From assembly GCF_001949145.1 (NCBI RefSeq), contig NW_019091361.1:3740208-3804207 (forward strand): a stretch of 64,000 nucleotides of DNA, read 5' to 3'. This document shows, piece after piece, positions 13,201 to 25,327 of this stretch (positions within the stretch are counted from its first letter, which is position 1; each line of letters starts with the position of its first letter). A program made the position numbers and the translations under genes. Below the pieces are notes generated by a model, which did no database searches, had not been told where the DNA came from, and saw only the letters and a program-made list of their open reading frames with translations. Source of the stretch: Acanthaster planci (lineage: Eukaryota > Echinodermata > Asteroidea > Valvatida > Acanthasteridae).

Positions 13201-14824
13201 CATTCCTCAACTTATCGTTATTATTGGACCTCTTTGCTTATTACCGCCATTTGTGCCCGTGGTTCGCGGCGGATAGGCCTACTGGTGCTCTAGAAATTGT
13301 CATTCATTAATTTCGGTCTAGACTTACCGGAATGCTGTTGTATCTTCAGTGGTCGTTACAAAGTTTAGTAGTGATTTAAGTGACAAACAATGGCCAGTGT
13401 ATGTTGCAAGCTCATACTTAGGTTCTCGCACGCATTTCTAACAGCTGTTAAGATGAATGGCAGTAATCATGCACCATATAAATTAACGTACCTAGGCCTG
13501 CATGGGCGGAGTGTATTCCTGCCGAAACAAATAAACCTGAAGGAGTGACTCCTTGTGGAATGGATAAATTACTCTAGGCCTACACAAGGACCTATCACTG
13601 TACACGTATTGCAGGGCCTAGAAAGATATCATGCCTACCTTAATTTTTCCATTTACCCAGTCTCGTAGTGATGTCGCAGGAACAGAAAGCAGTATTAAGT
13701 TGATAAGCAAAGGTCCGCCCAATGCTTGCAGGTCAGAGTGCCAGAACCGGCTAGTATGGTCCAGTGCACTCCAGTTGGAAATGTCAATACATCTGATAAG
13801 CACCTGGTGCCTGATGTTTTCAATCTAGTAACGGCGTCGGGTGGGCATTACCCGGTGTCGATTCTAGCTATTATTCGATTCAAATTCTCAGTAAGTTGCA
13901 GTCACATGATGCTACAGACTTGTTCCAGGTCGGTTCTCTCCAACCCACAGCCCCTGAAGCACATTTTTTTTCCTAGGAGGGTCATGGGCAATAATCATAA
14001 TGGGTGCGGTTAACTGCAAGCTCGATCAATTTAGTGGACACTTAGGAACTTAAGTTAGGTAAATTTCGGGCTTTACTTTCTAATTATAAAAACATCCTTT
14101 TACCAACTACCCCCAAGAAAAAAAAATAATAAAAATAAATAAAAATAAAATGGGAATAACTTCCTGCATGAAAACCCTTGCCTTGCCGCTTACAAGTCAA
14201 GCGCCCTTCTAACTGACTATTACCGAGCAACTGGCCGAAAGAGCAGTTTTGCTGTGTTAGGCTTAAAAGTTCGTCGACCTCATTTATTATAAATGCCCCC
14301 AACTGTCCTACCAAAAACGCATGCACAACGGTTCAGATACACCCATTTTATAATAATTACCCCTAACCCTCCTAAAAACAATAACACGTCCCTGAAGGCT
14401 TAATTTCTTCACTATGCCTGCCGTAATATAAAGCTTTCAGTGGCAATATGCCACTGGTCAACACAGTTCACGATAAAAAGGACTGGCCCACCTTGGCCCT
14501 GGGATATTCTTCTGTTTGGGTGTCGTGATCGACTAGTACATGTCAAACAAAATTACTTAAAATAACTCTGTTGTTGTCCAGTCTTATCACTGCACGTTAT
14601 CAAAGGTCTGCCCGGTCGTATAATCGATACCATTTGTACCGGACGTGTTTCAATAAAGTATCGATTATTGCCCACTGTTATGAATGAAATTATAGCGTGG
14701 CTCCTGGGGAACAACTCTGTCACTCGCTCTGTGCTCTTGCCTGGGACTGGTTGCCACAACCGTGCTCTGAAGCAACACCGTTTTGTGTACCAGCTGTCGT
14801 TCTTACGTACGAAACCGTGCAAAC

Positions 14825-17800
14825 ATGCCGAAGAAGGTAATACTGTTTTCCAAATTTAATTTTCAAACCATTTGACTCCGTTCTCAAGGGATCATTACTA
14901 CTTGTCCCCCCTCGTATTTATCATGCGCTGTCCCCAGATATATAGTTAGGCCCAAGTTAGAAAGTTTGTAAGTCACATTGCTACAGTGACCCCACATGGA
15001 AAGTTAATCACTGGTGTGCCACAAGGCCCCTACCAATGTGTCAGGGATTGTCATAAAAACCGTTGATTTCGGTTCTGCGAGTTGAAGTGGCGTGCTGTTG
15101 CTGCTAGAACTCCGGGGCTCGTTGTCTGCTGCGTTCCCACATTCCTGTGACAACCCCAAAGTCCCAGGGGGCAGGGGGACAGCTAGGGGAGGTAGCTAAA
15201 TAGCTGGTATAATGTTCAGTGCAACCTTGAATCTTGCGTAAAATTAGTGTACTACAGAGTTGATTTGCCTTTGAATAAAATCCATTCGTAGGACAATCTA
15301 CTCAGAGGGGAGTACCAATAAGATTTGGAAGAGCCTCAACAGTGCCAGACGTATCGAGGGGCCGGCATTAGGGGCTAGTTACCCCCATCATGTTGTTGAT
15401 TTGAATTTATTTCTTTTAAAATTTATTTTCAGGAATTGAAAACACTCATACTTTCTGAACCGTATACTTACACCTGTGGGGGAGGATACATTTACGACGG
15501 TTGGAAAAAATGGACTATTCGCTTTGAGAAGAAATCCCATTTCCACCCCCTCCCCACCCGCGAACCCATAACTTGGATACGCCACTGGGCCTAAGATTTC
15601 AATTTAAGTGACGAGATCTGAGGCCTCGGATTTTATGTTGACGTAGTCAGTCGTAGAGAGTATTAGTGTTTAATAATGTAATCCAATGCATAAAAAACAA
15701 CATTTTAAAAGAAATGCAAAATTGGAAAATACATATTAGACGAGTATAAATTGGAAATTTTGATCGAAGAGCAGTACCAATTATTTATCATCAACCGTCT
15801 GCTTTGTAATGAGAGTTCACGGCTGGAACAGGCTGTTGGTTTTCTTCCCTCTTGTCGAAAAATGTGTTTTTTTCTTCCCCCATGTTGCAAAATGTGCTGA
15901 ATTTCTGTTCCGTGACGGAATTTACCCTGCTACCGTATATCATTGAAACGGCTTGCATCGTAAAACGGGATTTTTTTCATGCTAGTGATGCAAATTAAAG
16001 GTTTATTGACAAAAATTGGTCAATAGATACGTTGGCAACATCTGGACAGGATAGCTCGTTTTAGAATATGGTTTGAAGCTTGTGCTCACAGTAGTGCACC
16101 TGCATCAGAAACAGCGAACTAATGATATTCAAATTTATCGGAGCGGGAAATTGTCACCCATTTGCTAATTTACCTGCATTAAAAGTAAAACACCAGAATA
16201 ATGAAGAAGAATTTTACGGATGACAATTCCACAGGGAATGACGGAAAATTGCAAATTGCCTGCCCAAATGATATACTTGTGACCTGAATGTTAGATTGCA
16301 TGATGTTCTTATCTACTGAATATCATTTCGTCTTTTTAAAGTCTGGTACATATAAATTAGAACCATGGGTCCGTGTTCAAAGCTCTTTACACCGCCATGG
16401 TATGGATATTATAATACGGGGACGTGGTTGTAGTTTGCGATGTGTGTTTACATGCTTAGTGTGTAACCTGTCAGGTTTTATACTTTGGCCTTCGAAGTGC
16501 TCAGACTATCGCTTCAGATAACCTTTGACACGATAAACACAAAGCCATGGGGGTGTTTGCTGAGCCGGTATTTAATCTGCTGGGCATATTGTGGGCGTGG
16601 CGTTCCAAGTTCAGTTCATCCAGAGCCGACTAGATCGTTCCGGTTATTTCATTAGAAGGTTGTTGCTGTCGGTCTTTAAAATAGGTTGGTTCTTTTTAGT
16701 TTCTAGTACAGAAACAAACTGGATGCGGCCTGTCCTAAGCGGACACCGTGCACAAAAAACAGAGGCGGGTAAATTTAGCTTTGCCTGATGCGTCGGGCCG
16801 GTCGGAGACCTCTTCGTCTCTCGAAAGGGCGATGTATGATGGCGGGCACAGCTGTGTGGAGAAAGCTGCGACAGGAGTATTTCAATTGTTGGGACCAAAA
16901 AAGTGGAGTATGCGTCAATGCATATGGATAATAAGCACACACGCACAAAATAGCCGCATGCAGTACTGCACACACAATGAACAGCAATTTTGGTTCCCTA
17001 GTCTGAAGTTGGCGCTTCTCTCTCTCTCTCACATACAGCTCTAATGCAGAGCAGCTCTGATGCAGAGCAGCTCAGATGCAGAGCAGCTCTGATGATGCAG
17101 AGCCGCGTAAAGAGAAAGTTGCGACATGACTTGGAAACAAACCGGGAGATATACGCGGCAGTGCACTCAGACAGTTTGTATAGAGCGTGACACCTCACTG
17201 TTCCAGTGATGTCACGCTCGTGCTGGACCTATGATGTGTTGTGATGGTAACGAGTGCATTGTGTTGTGATGGTAATCTACTTATTCAAAATAAACCAGTC
17301 AAACATGCCGTGTTCGCACGTACCCTTGCACGTGGTAGAAGCTGCTTACAGGAATGCGATCACCGTGGCCAACGCGCGGTCTACACGTGACGGTATTGTT
17401 TACATTTGGTCACTTGGGTGAAAAAGGTCTGTACGGTAGCCGCACGCCTAACTATACACGGCCATAATGAACAGCCATTTTGTTTCCAAAAACATTTTCG
17501 TAGTCACAGACATACATTACGAACATGCTCACTGTTTCAGGCCAGTCCGTTCCATTAGAGGCCTCCTTTTTAGTTTCTGAAACCGAGGCCGTGAAAACCC
17601 CAACGCAACAGTTTGAGGGGCATTATTCATAAAAACTTCGGCCAGACACAGTCCAGTGGTCCGAGCGAGGGGGTTATGACCAATACGCTCGGTTGGCATA
17701 TCGGTTACTGAGTTATTAGAGCGAAAAGAATCTTTAGTGAAAATGTTCTCTTCACTGAATACCACCAGCAATACTATATTCTGGTGGTTGTTCGATTCAT

Positions 17801-20800
17801 GTACCATAAATACCAACCATAAAGCTCCCCGCAAATTATGCGGGTTTAGGCTGACAGGAGAATTTCACGACACAGATGAACGACTGGAGCTATTAAATGG
17901 GGAATGAATGGACTCAGCACGGACTAACATTCAAATTAGAAAAAAAAGAAAAAAAAACAAACAGATGTCTGGTTTTCTCGCAGGCTGAATTTTTTCATTC
18001 AAATTTTCCTCGATCCATAAACAACGTCTTGCAAAGCTGAGATGCCTACGGTCATGGAAACAATCACTAAATTGAATTGATTATTTATTTCCTCCGGATC
18101 CCCCGCCCCCTTATCTCCGTCTGGAGCCGCAGGAGGAGGTGGTGTAATTTTCCAGGTTTTGTGCTAACTTTGCAGGGTCTGCTTGAGAGGTTGGACACCG
18201 GGGTAGTCATCGGCGACGGTGGTTTCGTTTTTGCTCTGGAGAAGCGTGGCTACGTTAAGGCCGGTCCATGGACTCCAGAGGCCACCGTAGAAAACCCTGA
18301 AGCAGGTGTGGATTGATGGTATATCCAAATTCGGGGATTTTGTTGAAAAAAAAACAGTCTAATTTGTTTTTCATCCATATAACCGTTTAAATGGCAACGT
18401 GCCTCGGAGGTGGGCTTGGGAAATCGAGATGCCAGCCGTGTGATTTTGAAGTCATCGGCTCAGCGTTCCCTCACCTTAATTTGCACAGGCCCCTTGTCAA
18501 TGGTTCACTGAACCCCAACATTGAGATTGGTTCCATTCCTGTTTGAATATGCAGTGACTTGTAAAATAATGTGAAATCTAAAGCGAAATACGAAATCACC
18601 GCCGTTGTAAAAAATTGGTTTTTTATGCGGGTAATGGGACGTGTGTTATGGCCCACACATGCCAAACCTCACGCACAGTGGAGTAGCCATTTTGCATGTA
18701 TTAGTAGGGCCATTTTCCAATACTCGATTCGGTTCCGTCGGAGGCTTCAACTGTTTTTTATTACCCGACTTTGAAGTTGTAGGTGCAAAGGGAAGTCTGA
18801 TAGTGCCACAAGTAAGATGCAAAAGAGCCAAACATCAGAGTACTTTAATTTAAACGCGTCAGGCCCGGGCCAACAATTAGGGTTTGGTTTCGGAAACGAA
18901 GCCTGAGACAGAAAACTCTTGGAGGCGCACTATTGTGAATCACACGTATTAGGCCTACATATACAAATCCAGCGAGGTTTCCCTGCACATTTTATATGGC
19001 CACTGTTAGTAAAATAATTATCACGGGAAACATTTTGTTCAGTTTTTTACTGCCATGGAGCAGTGGCTTCGTATTATCTCAGCGCTTACTGCCATAGGCG
19101 TGTACCACCATTTAATGACCAGTGATAGCGTTGCCATAGTCACCGGATTCGTCTATCTGTCTAAAGAACACAATGTTGGGGGGGGGGGCTCAGCTTTATC
19201 TCCGTTTACGACATAATCTTGTCCCCCTACCACACTGGAGTTTTGAGCTGCGTAAAATGTTTTGCTAGTGGAGCTAAGAATTGTGTTTAATGAAATAAAG
19301 ATATAAGTATTTTAGATGGTATACAGCTGCTTACACCTGTTCTACATCTGTAGGGCGTATCAAAATAAAGGAAACTCACATTCAACTACTATTTATAGAA
19401 AAAAAAACAGATTTCTTAATTAAGCATTATATGTCTCCAGAAAGGCCTGAATGTGTTCTTTCCAGTGACAAGTTGATCATGCGCTAAATGTCACGGTTGA
19501 ACGAGTAACATGCATTGTTGACCGGCAGGTGAAATTTGCATTGCGAGATGTAAGCAATCACTGTAAAGTAGATGATGCACAATACAATACAGGCCAATAC
19601 AAACAAGCTTTTTTCCAACTAAATTATGATTGAATTTGGGTTTCCCTTACCTTGATACGCCCTGTATATTGTTCAGTCCGTCAGCTTCATCGAGATTTCC
19701 TCAGGGCGGGATCGGATGTCATGCAGACCTTTACTTTCTACGCCAGCGATGACAAGTTGGAAAACCGCGGCAACAAGGCTCAGCAGAAATACACGGTGAG
19801 AGAACACAAAATGCACACTTCAACAACCCCCTTTTAAAAGGATATTCCTTTTCCCGCTTTATCATTAATGGAAGCTATCGAATTATCAAAGTCGAGAGAA
19901 GAACCTTTTAGTAAGCTATGCTATGGTCTGTTTGCATTGCAAGAGCAAAAAATGAAACTCGAACCGTACAATCATTTAAATGCCCGTGACTTACCCGGGA
20001 TTTTTCAAAATCTCTTTTTTTGTAAGTACATGTAATTATGAGAACACTGCATGTGTTCTTGTCTATAGTTTAAAATTTTGCTTGATGGGGAGGTGCCATG
20101 ACTGTTCTATCCTGAAACATTTTTCGATGCGTGGACGCAAATTCGTTGATAATGCAGCACCAGTGAGTGTCAAACCCCTCGTTGTCGAAAAGTGAGCCAC
20201 GAAGGAGTAAAAATTCGACTCTTATAAAGAGACACAGAGTAACCCTGTGGGTTTTGCCAAGCTGACAACAAATCTTGCCGAATCTGCAGGGAGCCATGAT
20301 TAACCAGCGAGCTTGCGAGATCGCCAGGGAGGTGGCCAACGAAGGAGACGCGCTGGTGGCTGGCGGCATCTCCCAAACGCCCACCTATCTGACGGGGCTG
20401 GGCAAGGAGGCCGTACAGAAGGAATTCGAGAAACAACTTAAGGTCTTTGTGGATAACAAGGTGGACTTCATGATCACTGAGGTTAGTGACAGATACCTGA
20501 ACATGATTGGGGAAGAATCGAGAGACAACAGCACGGGTTTAGGAACCCTTCCTGGAACTCTTGAGAAATAAAATGATTGAAGATTTTTTGAAGCGTCAGA
20601 CTTGACGCAACAGCCAACACGAACGCGAAATTGTGACGTTATGATCAAATATTTGCGTTGCGAATTCGCAGTCGAAAACATTTCAACTAGGGTGAAATGT
20701 TGCTACAGATTTTTTGTTATGTCAAAATTCACTTTCTTTTCGCAGTTGCCTGAAGTATGAAACCGGCCTTTGTGTGCAAATAACCACACAAAACACGTCG

Positions 20801-23580
20801 TGCCCGCGTTTTATCCTTTTCAAACCACAGCAGGCTGTCACATGCATTTTTATGGAAAATGCACGATGTCTCTTAATGGAGGCTTGGATAAGCGCGCCTT
20901 TGATTTCCATTCGTAGCGGACTGAGCCTTTTCTTCACCATTTAGCCCCTCTGAGAGCATCGTCTTCAAATTGCATTTTTGGTTTTTCTACAGTACTTCGA
21001 GCACGTCGAGGAGATTGTTTGGTCCATTGAGTCCATCCAGAAGATGTGCCCAGGAATGCCCATCTGTGCTACCATGTGCATCGGACCGGAAGGCGACATG
21101 CACGGCGTGTCAACAGGCGAGTGCGCGGTCAGGATGGCCAAGGCAGGTTGGTAATTATAACGGATGCTTGTTTTGTTTCTAAATTGGCCCTTCTAGAAAT
21201 GCTTCTATATCCCACATAAAAGTTCGCCTCAACCACGATGGCGGCTATTCCATTTTTGTGCCCAGTTTCATCGTTGCGAGTCTGATCTGATGTATAGTCG
21301 AGGCCGGCAGACAATTCATAGCTCTTCAGTGTGAAAATATTCATTTTGTAGGAGAGATCACTCTAGTGTAAATAAAATATTCTTCAGTGATTCAATTTAG
21401 CATCTTCAAGTAACTTTATAAGGAACATGCTCAAATAGTTACATCTGCGTATAAGGTTTTCATGTTTTATTTTATGGATAGAGTCAGACTTAGTCGAGCT
21501 ATCTAAAAATGGGCAAAGTCAAAGAAAATGCAAACCAATACATATCTGGTTCAATAAAAATCGATTAAAAAATCTTCAGGTGCTGACGTTATCGGGATCA
21601 ACTGCCACTTCGACCCAGACATTGTCCTGGCCGGCCTCAAGCTGATGAAGGAGGCTCTGACCAAGGCCGGCTACAAGAAGCACTTGATGGCCCAGCCATT
21701 GGGATTCAAGACACCTGATGCCACCAAGCAAGGATTCATCGACCTTCCAGAGTTTCCGTTTGGTAAGCTGTGGACCCCTTGGGTTTCTTCCAGGCTTCAG
21801 TGGCCCAAATTTGTATTGATAGGCTCCACACCGATTTCCAGAGCTGTATTCTGCGCGCGTGCAGCGTTCAAAATTTTACATTCACTCTCCACGTTGGTTC
21901 AGAATATACGCATGCGCGCGAGACGAGGTTGTTAGATAACCAATGAAACACAAAGATCACTGTTGATACAACTTATACCACTTTTATAGGCTGATATCCT
22001 TTGCTTACCAATAACAGAGCCGTAAACTGGGCAGAAATCATGCTTAACAGGTTTTTACTTTCCTTGGCAAGCCACCTAGGGCTGTTATTAATCTGTGCGT
22101 CGCGACGGGATTTTTAAAATTCCCCCACAAGATCACCGTGTTGATTTTTAGATTTTTATTCCGAGAAATTATAAAAATTAAAAATTCTTATGGGAAGATG
22201 GAAATCAATATTTTAAAGGACTTTAAGCGAATTTGAGAAAACTCTTCAGGGCTTCAAGTAAGAAAGAAAATAAACCAACAAGATTCAAAACATCTTGTAC
22301 TTTCAAAACAATACAAAAGTCAGAATTCGTCCGAAAAATTCTGTTCCAAATTTGTACAAATCAGTCACTCCTTCAGTTCAGATAATGTTCGGGTTGGATT
22401 TTCCCACCTTTTACTAGTTAAAGGAGGTTATTAATTTTTTTGCACTGTTTGGCAGGTCTGGAGCCGCGTATCCTGACTCGATGGGACTGCCACAAGTACG
22501 CCAGGGACGCCTACGAGCTCGGGGTGCGCTTCATTGGAGCCTGCTGCGGCTTCGAACCTTACCACGTGCGAGCCTTATCCGAGGAGCTGGCTAAGGAGCG
22601 GGGTCGCCTGCCCGCCGGCTCAGAGAAGCACGGTCCTTGGGGAGATGGGCTGAGACAGCACACCAAGCCATGGGTGAGAGCAAGGTAAGACATCATAGCT
22701 TATTCCGTTGAAAAGGCCGGGTACTGAAATCAACTTAGTACTGGCAGTGTATTGACTGTTGAGAGAGGCCCACTGTGACTTGTATCCCAAGTGCAAATTA
22801 AGGGTGAAATGGCAGTAGTGCTCTTTTATACAAACAATAAATGGACCATTCAATAAATCAAAGAAATAGAATTAGCCTTCAGCGTAAATTCTGAGTTATA
22901 TGAGAGACGGTGACGTTAGTTTTATATTTACTTGAAGTATTAAGTTTTGAAGGCTCCACTTAAAGGCTGCACGGATCTGCAGCAGCAGCATAGCCAGGGG
23001 AGTGTTGAGGCGTCTTTTTATATGTACGTTTTTATGGTGTGTTGTGTACACGATGCGTTGATGCGTTTCACTTTCACGTGTGCGTTGCATTCGGCCATCA
23101 AAATCGCCCCAGGAGCGATTTGGACGGATACCAATAAGCAACACCCATCGCATGTGCTGACGTAAATTTGGGAAAGGGCCTTTAAATTGAATTGAACAAG
23201 ACGGAGACTTTGAAATCAAAACCAGAACGCTTGTTTAGAGGAAAATCGGAACGTTGATGAAGTGACGTCGGGACCTTGAGAATGAATCAAACGGGGCGAC
23301 ATATAATTCGTCAGGCAAACGAAACCCTGCCCAAGTGCCTGACGTGCAGCAACAGCAGTGCAAGCTTACTAACTTCTGGGGTTTTCGGTCTGGTTTCCTT
23401 TTTCTCTGAAGGGCCCGTCGTGAATACTGGGAGAATCTGAAGCCGGCCAGCGGTCGGCCGTACGCCGCTGGCTTGTCCAAACCGGACGAATGGGGCGTTA
23501 CTCAGGGTGACGACCTGCTCAAACAACAGGCCAAACTTACCAGTGACGAGGACCTGAAGAAGCTCTGGACCAGAGACTGA
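14825..23580 (+). CDS. BHMT: Betaine-homocysteine S-methyltransferase
   Basis: Zinc-dependent cytosolic enzyme that transfers a methyl group from betaine to homocysteine, giving methionine and dimethylglycine. Coding exons: 14825-14836, 18176-18305, 19677-19795, 20290-20481, 20993-21146, 21580-21762, 22456-22684, 23412-23580. All are GT-AG, phases match throughout, and the product is 395 aa ending at TGA 23578-23580, close to the vertebrate length (406). The first coding exon encodes only MPKK before a 3.3-kb intron; the ATG has A at -3. Exon 2 has [20 protein letters not shown], the homocysteine-binding start of the barrel. The three zinc ligands are present: C211 in GINCHFDP and C293, C294 in ACCGFEPYH, with the family's 82-residue spacing. 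The C-terminal arm ([14 protein letters not shown]) is that of the oligomerising BHMT tail. It is divergent from DMGDH, which uses its product. Confidence 0.97.
17039..17105. repeat. 16-bp tandem repeat, four units
   Basis: Unit ctctgatgcagagcag is repeated at 17039, 17055, 17071 and 17087, with single-base differences and an extra atg in the last unit. A short ct run precedes it. It lies in BHMT intron 1. Confidence 0.85.
17183..17219. repeat. Short hairpin in BHMT intron 1
   Basis: Arms gagcgtgacacctcactg and cagtgatgtcacgctc pair over 16 positions with a small bulge and a three-base loop. A role is not evident. It could be an element remnant or a protein-binding dyad (the tgatgtca half resembles a CRE-type site). 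Confidence 0.4.
18925..18950. repeat. Partial copy of the foldback family found at 40629-40796
   Basis: gcgcactattgtgaatcaca followed by cgtatt nearly matches the right terminal repeat of the element in the last intron of the adhesion GPCR. The opposite arm is not recognisable, so this is a decayed or partial copy in BHMT intron 2. Confidence 0.4.
20590..20771. repeat. Interspersed repeat in BHMT intron 4, related to 61297-61486
   Basis: The right end, gaagtatgaaaccggccttt (20752-20771), matches the terminus of the element near 61.5 kb (ggagtatgaaccggccttta). The left limit is uncertain. A third partial match lies at about 29879-29925 (aaaggcctgtttatatttta followed by cgcgaatgc). Confidence 0.4.
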
Positions 23581-24107
23581 GACTTATAATAGTGTTGTGT
23601 CGTTTGTCTTCTGAAAGCTGCAAAGATAATGCTGAAAGTGTGTCCAAGATATTGCTTATGTTCCTCTAGCTTTAACAAAGCCTGCGGGTTAAGGAATTGA
23701 CCAAAGGCGTCAGTTGTTTTGATAACGATTTAGGATGATTTTTCATAGAGATAAGTCCCTACGTATAGAAATCAATACTGTATAACACCCTGTGTATTTT
23801 TCATTTGTGCAAATATTGTCTCTTTGCATTTCTGCCCAGACCAGCTTTTTACTGCATTTAATTGCACGGTAACTCAAGTTTGCTGTATTGTTATTCTCTG
23901 GATGTCTGGAGGTGTACAGAAACCGCAAACAGCTTATTTTGTTCGTAAACTATTTAGCACCAGCGTGTCTGACAGTCTATACGTACCAGACGTTTCAAAA
24001 GTGGGAAAGTTATTTGATTCGTTCAATTTTTGCTAAACTGCAGTCATCAAAGATATTGGTAAATATTTTAAAGTAAAGTAATCGATATTCGAGCATTAAG
24101 GAATATC

Positions 24108-24113
24108 AATAAA
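24108..24113 (+). terminator. Candidate polyadenylation signal of BHMT
   Basis: AATAAA lies 528 bases after the BHMT stop codon and is the first such hexamer downstream on the plus strand. The stretch 23581-24107 has no other gene and is probably the 3' untranslated region. No transcript evidence is available. Confidence 0.45.
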
Positions 24114-24493
24114 AACAAATGTTACAAAGATCAGACGGGACAAGTGCACTCGGTCAGTTTGTACTTTTTTATCTGTACTTGTATCTTGAGTTTCTACATT
24201 TCAGAAGAACAGGTTTCAAGAGCTACACCAGAATGGCTTTAGATAATTTTTAAAGCCAACATTCAGAATGGAGTTAGAAAACAGACATGTTGAAATTGTT
24301 ATCGTTGTGAAATCGTTCACCATACAGTAAGTTCAGTTTACATAATGAAAAATCTTATTGACCGAAATTTGTACCAAAACAATGAAATTAGTGTGCACTG
24401 CCATCTTCACTATTCTCACGCAATATATTTTTTTTCTAAATGTACTTTCCCAGCACCCTTATTTAGTACCTAACAGAAAACAGCTATACTTAT

Positions 24494-25327
24494 TCAATCA
24501 CAATTAGCTTTAGAGTTGAGAATAACCCTCCTCGCGTACATGTGGTCATAGTGTGGCTGGCTCACTTCAATGGCCAATCGGACATCCTGTGGGAGGGACT
24601 CAACGTCAATGTGGCGAGGGGCGGGCTTTTTGAATCCAGAACTCTTGAGGGCTCCCTCATACCACTGCATCATCCAGTTCGTGAGCCGCAGCGCCCTGCA
24701 GCAGTGCCACCTCAGGTCGCCGCACCGGGCCGGTTCCCATTTCACCATGGTCTCCTTGAAGGGCAGCGCTGTGAACCGGCAGTACTGCCTCATCATCTCC
24801 ACTGGATCGTCCAGCAGGTCGTCGGCATCCATCACAAACGTCGGCAACCCCAGCCCCGTGACGTGATCGTAAAGGTCTCGCAATTCCTTGTAGGTGTATC
24901 CCTCGGTCATGACGCTTCGGATGTCCGTCCCGGACATGGCCGCGCTGATTTTCGATGACTCCAGCCGAGGCTTCAGCGAGGCGAACACCTTGGTCGGGCT
25001 GCGCACTAGGAACGTGTGGCAGAATCCCTCGGGGATCAAATGGTAGCGCCCGACGAGCGGATAGGTGAAGTCCTTGGCGAAAACGCCCGCTCTACCCGGA
25101 TAGTCGGCCTCTAACCGTTGTTTCACCCACTTGTAGGAGTGATTAGGGGCCAGGTAGATTCCTCGATCCCGGGTCCGATCCGGGCCGAAGAAGAAGGCCG
25201 CGGTGAACTCCTCGTTGAAGACTTCGACGTCATCAAGCTCTAGGATGGATCGGGTGAATGCCGTGGAGAGACTACGGGGACATGTCCATAGCATGACCCG
25301 AGCGGGTTTGGTGTCTCCAGTCGACAT
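24494..25327 (-). CDS. Single-exon sulfotransferase-like P-loop protein
   Basis: Intact 277-aa frame from ATG at 25327 to a stop at 24494, without introns. Residues 11-22 (VMLWTCPRSLST) have the form of the 5'-phosphosulfate-binding loop of sulfotransferases, and FLVRSPTKVFASL (106-118) fits the 3'-phosphate-binding segment (R and S) found after it. There is no signal peptide or membrane segment, so a cytosolic sulfotransferase-fold enzyme is likely; the substrate cannot be told. Length fits the bacterial-type sulfotransferase-family proteins that also occur in marine invertebrates. It is GC-rich against its AT-rich flanks and converges on BHMT. An intronless structure could mean retroposition or acquisition from bacteria, but intronless members of this family are common and neither origin is shown. 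An untranslated upstream exon cannot be excluded. Confidence 0.8.
   Translation of the reverse strand: MSTGDTKPARVMLWTCPRSLSTAFTRSILELDDVEVFNEEFTAAFFFGPDRTRDRGIYLAPNHSYKWVKQRLEADYPGRAGVFAKDFTYPLVGRYHLIPEGFCHTFLVRSPTKVFASLKPRLESSKISAAMSGTDIRSVMTEGYTYKELRDLYDHVTGLGLPTFVMDADDLLDDPVEMMRQYCRFTALPFKETMVKWEPARCGDLRWHCCRALRLTNWMMQWYEGALKSSGFKKPAPRHIDVESLPQDVRLAIEVSQPHYDHMYARRVILNSKANCD

Larger units (their letters stand above)
10714..14824. other. Intergenic region between divergent DMGDH and BHMT
   Basis: About 4.1 kb separates the two start codons. It must hold the promoters of both divergent genes unless untranslated exons lie inside. It also holds a foldback element (11764-12069) and the 3' end of a non-LTR retrotransposon (12925-13200). 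I see no convincing coding exon. Short open frames, for example near 12162-12350 and 13631-14013, have no recognisable motif. Confidence 0.6.

Noticed and set aside
24542-24958. Plus-strand frame opposite the sulfotransferase-like gene
   Set aside because: Shadow of a GC-rich coding exon. It has low-complexity His/Pro/Gln content and no motif, whereas the minus frame has sulfotransferase motifs.
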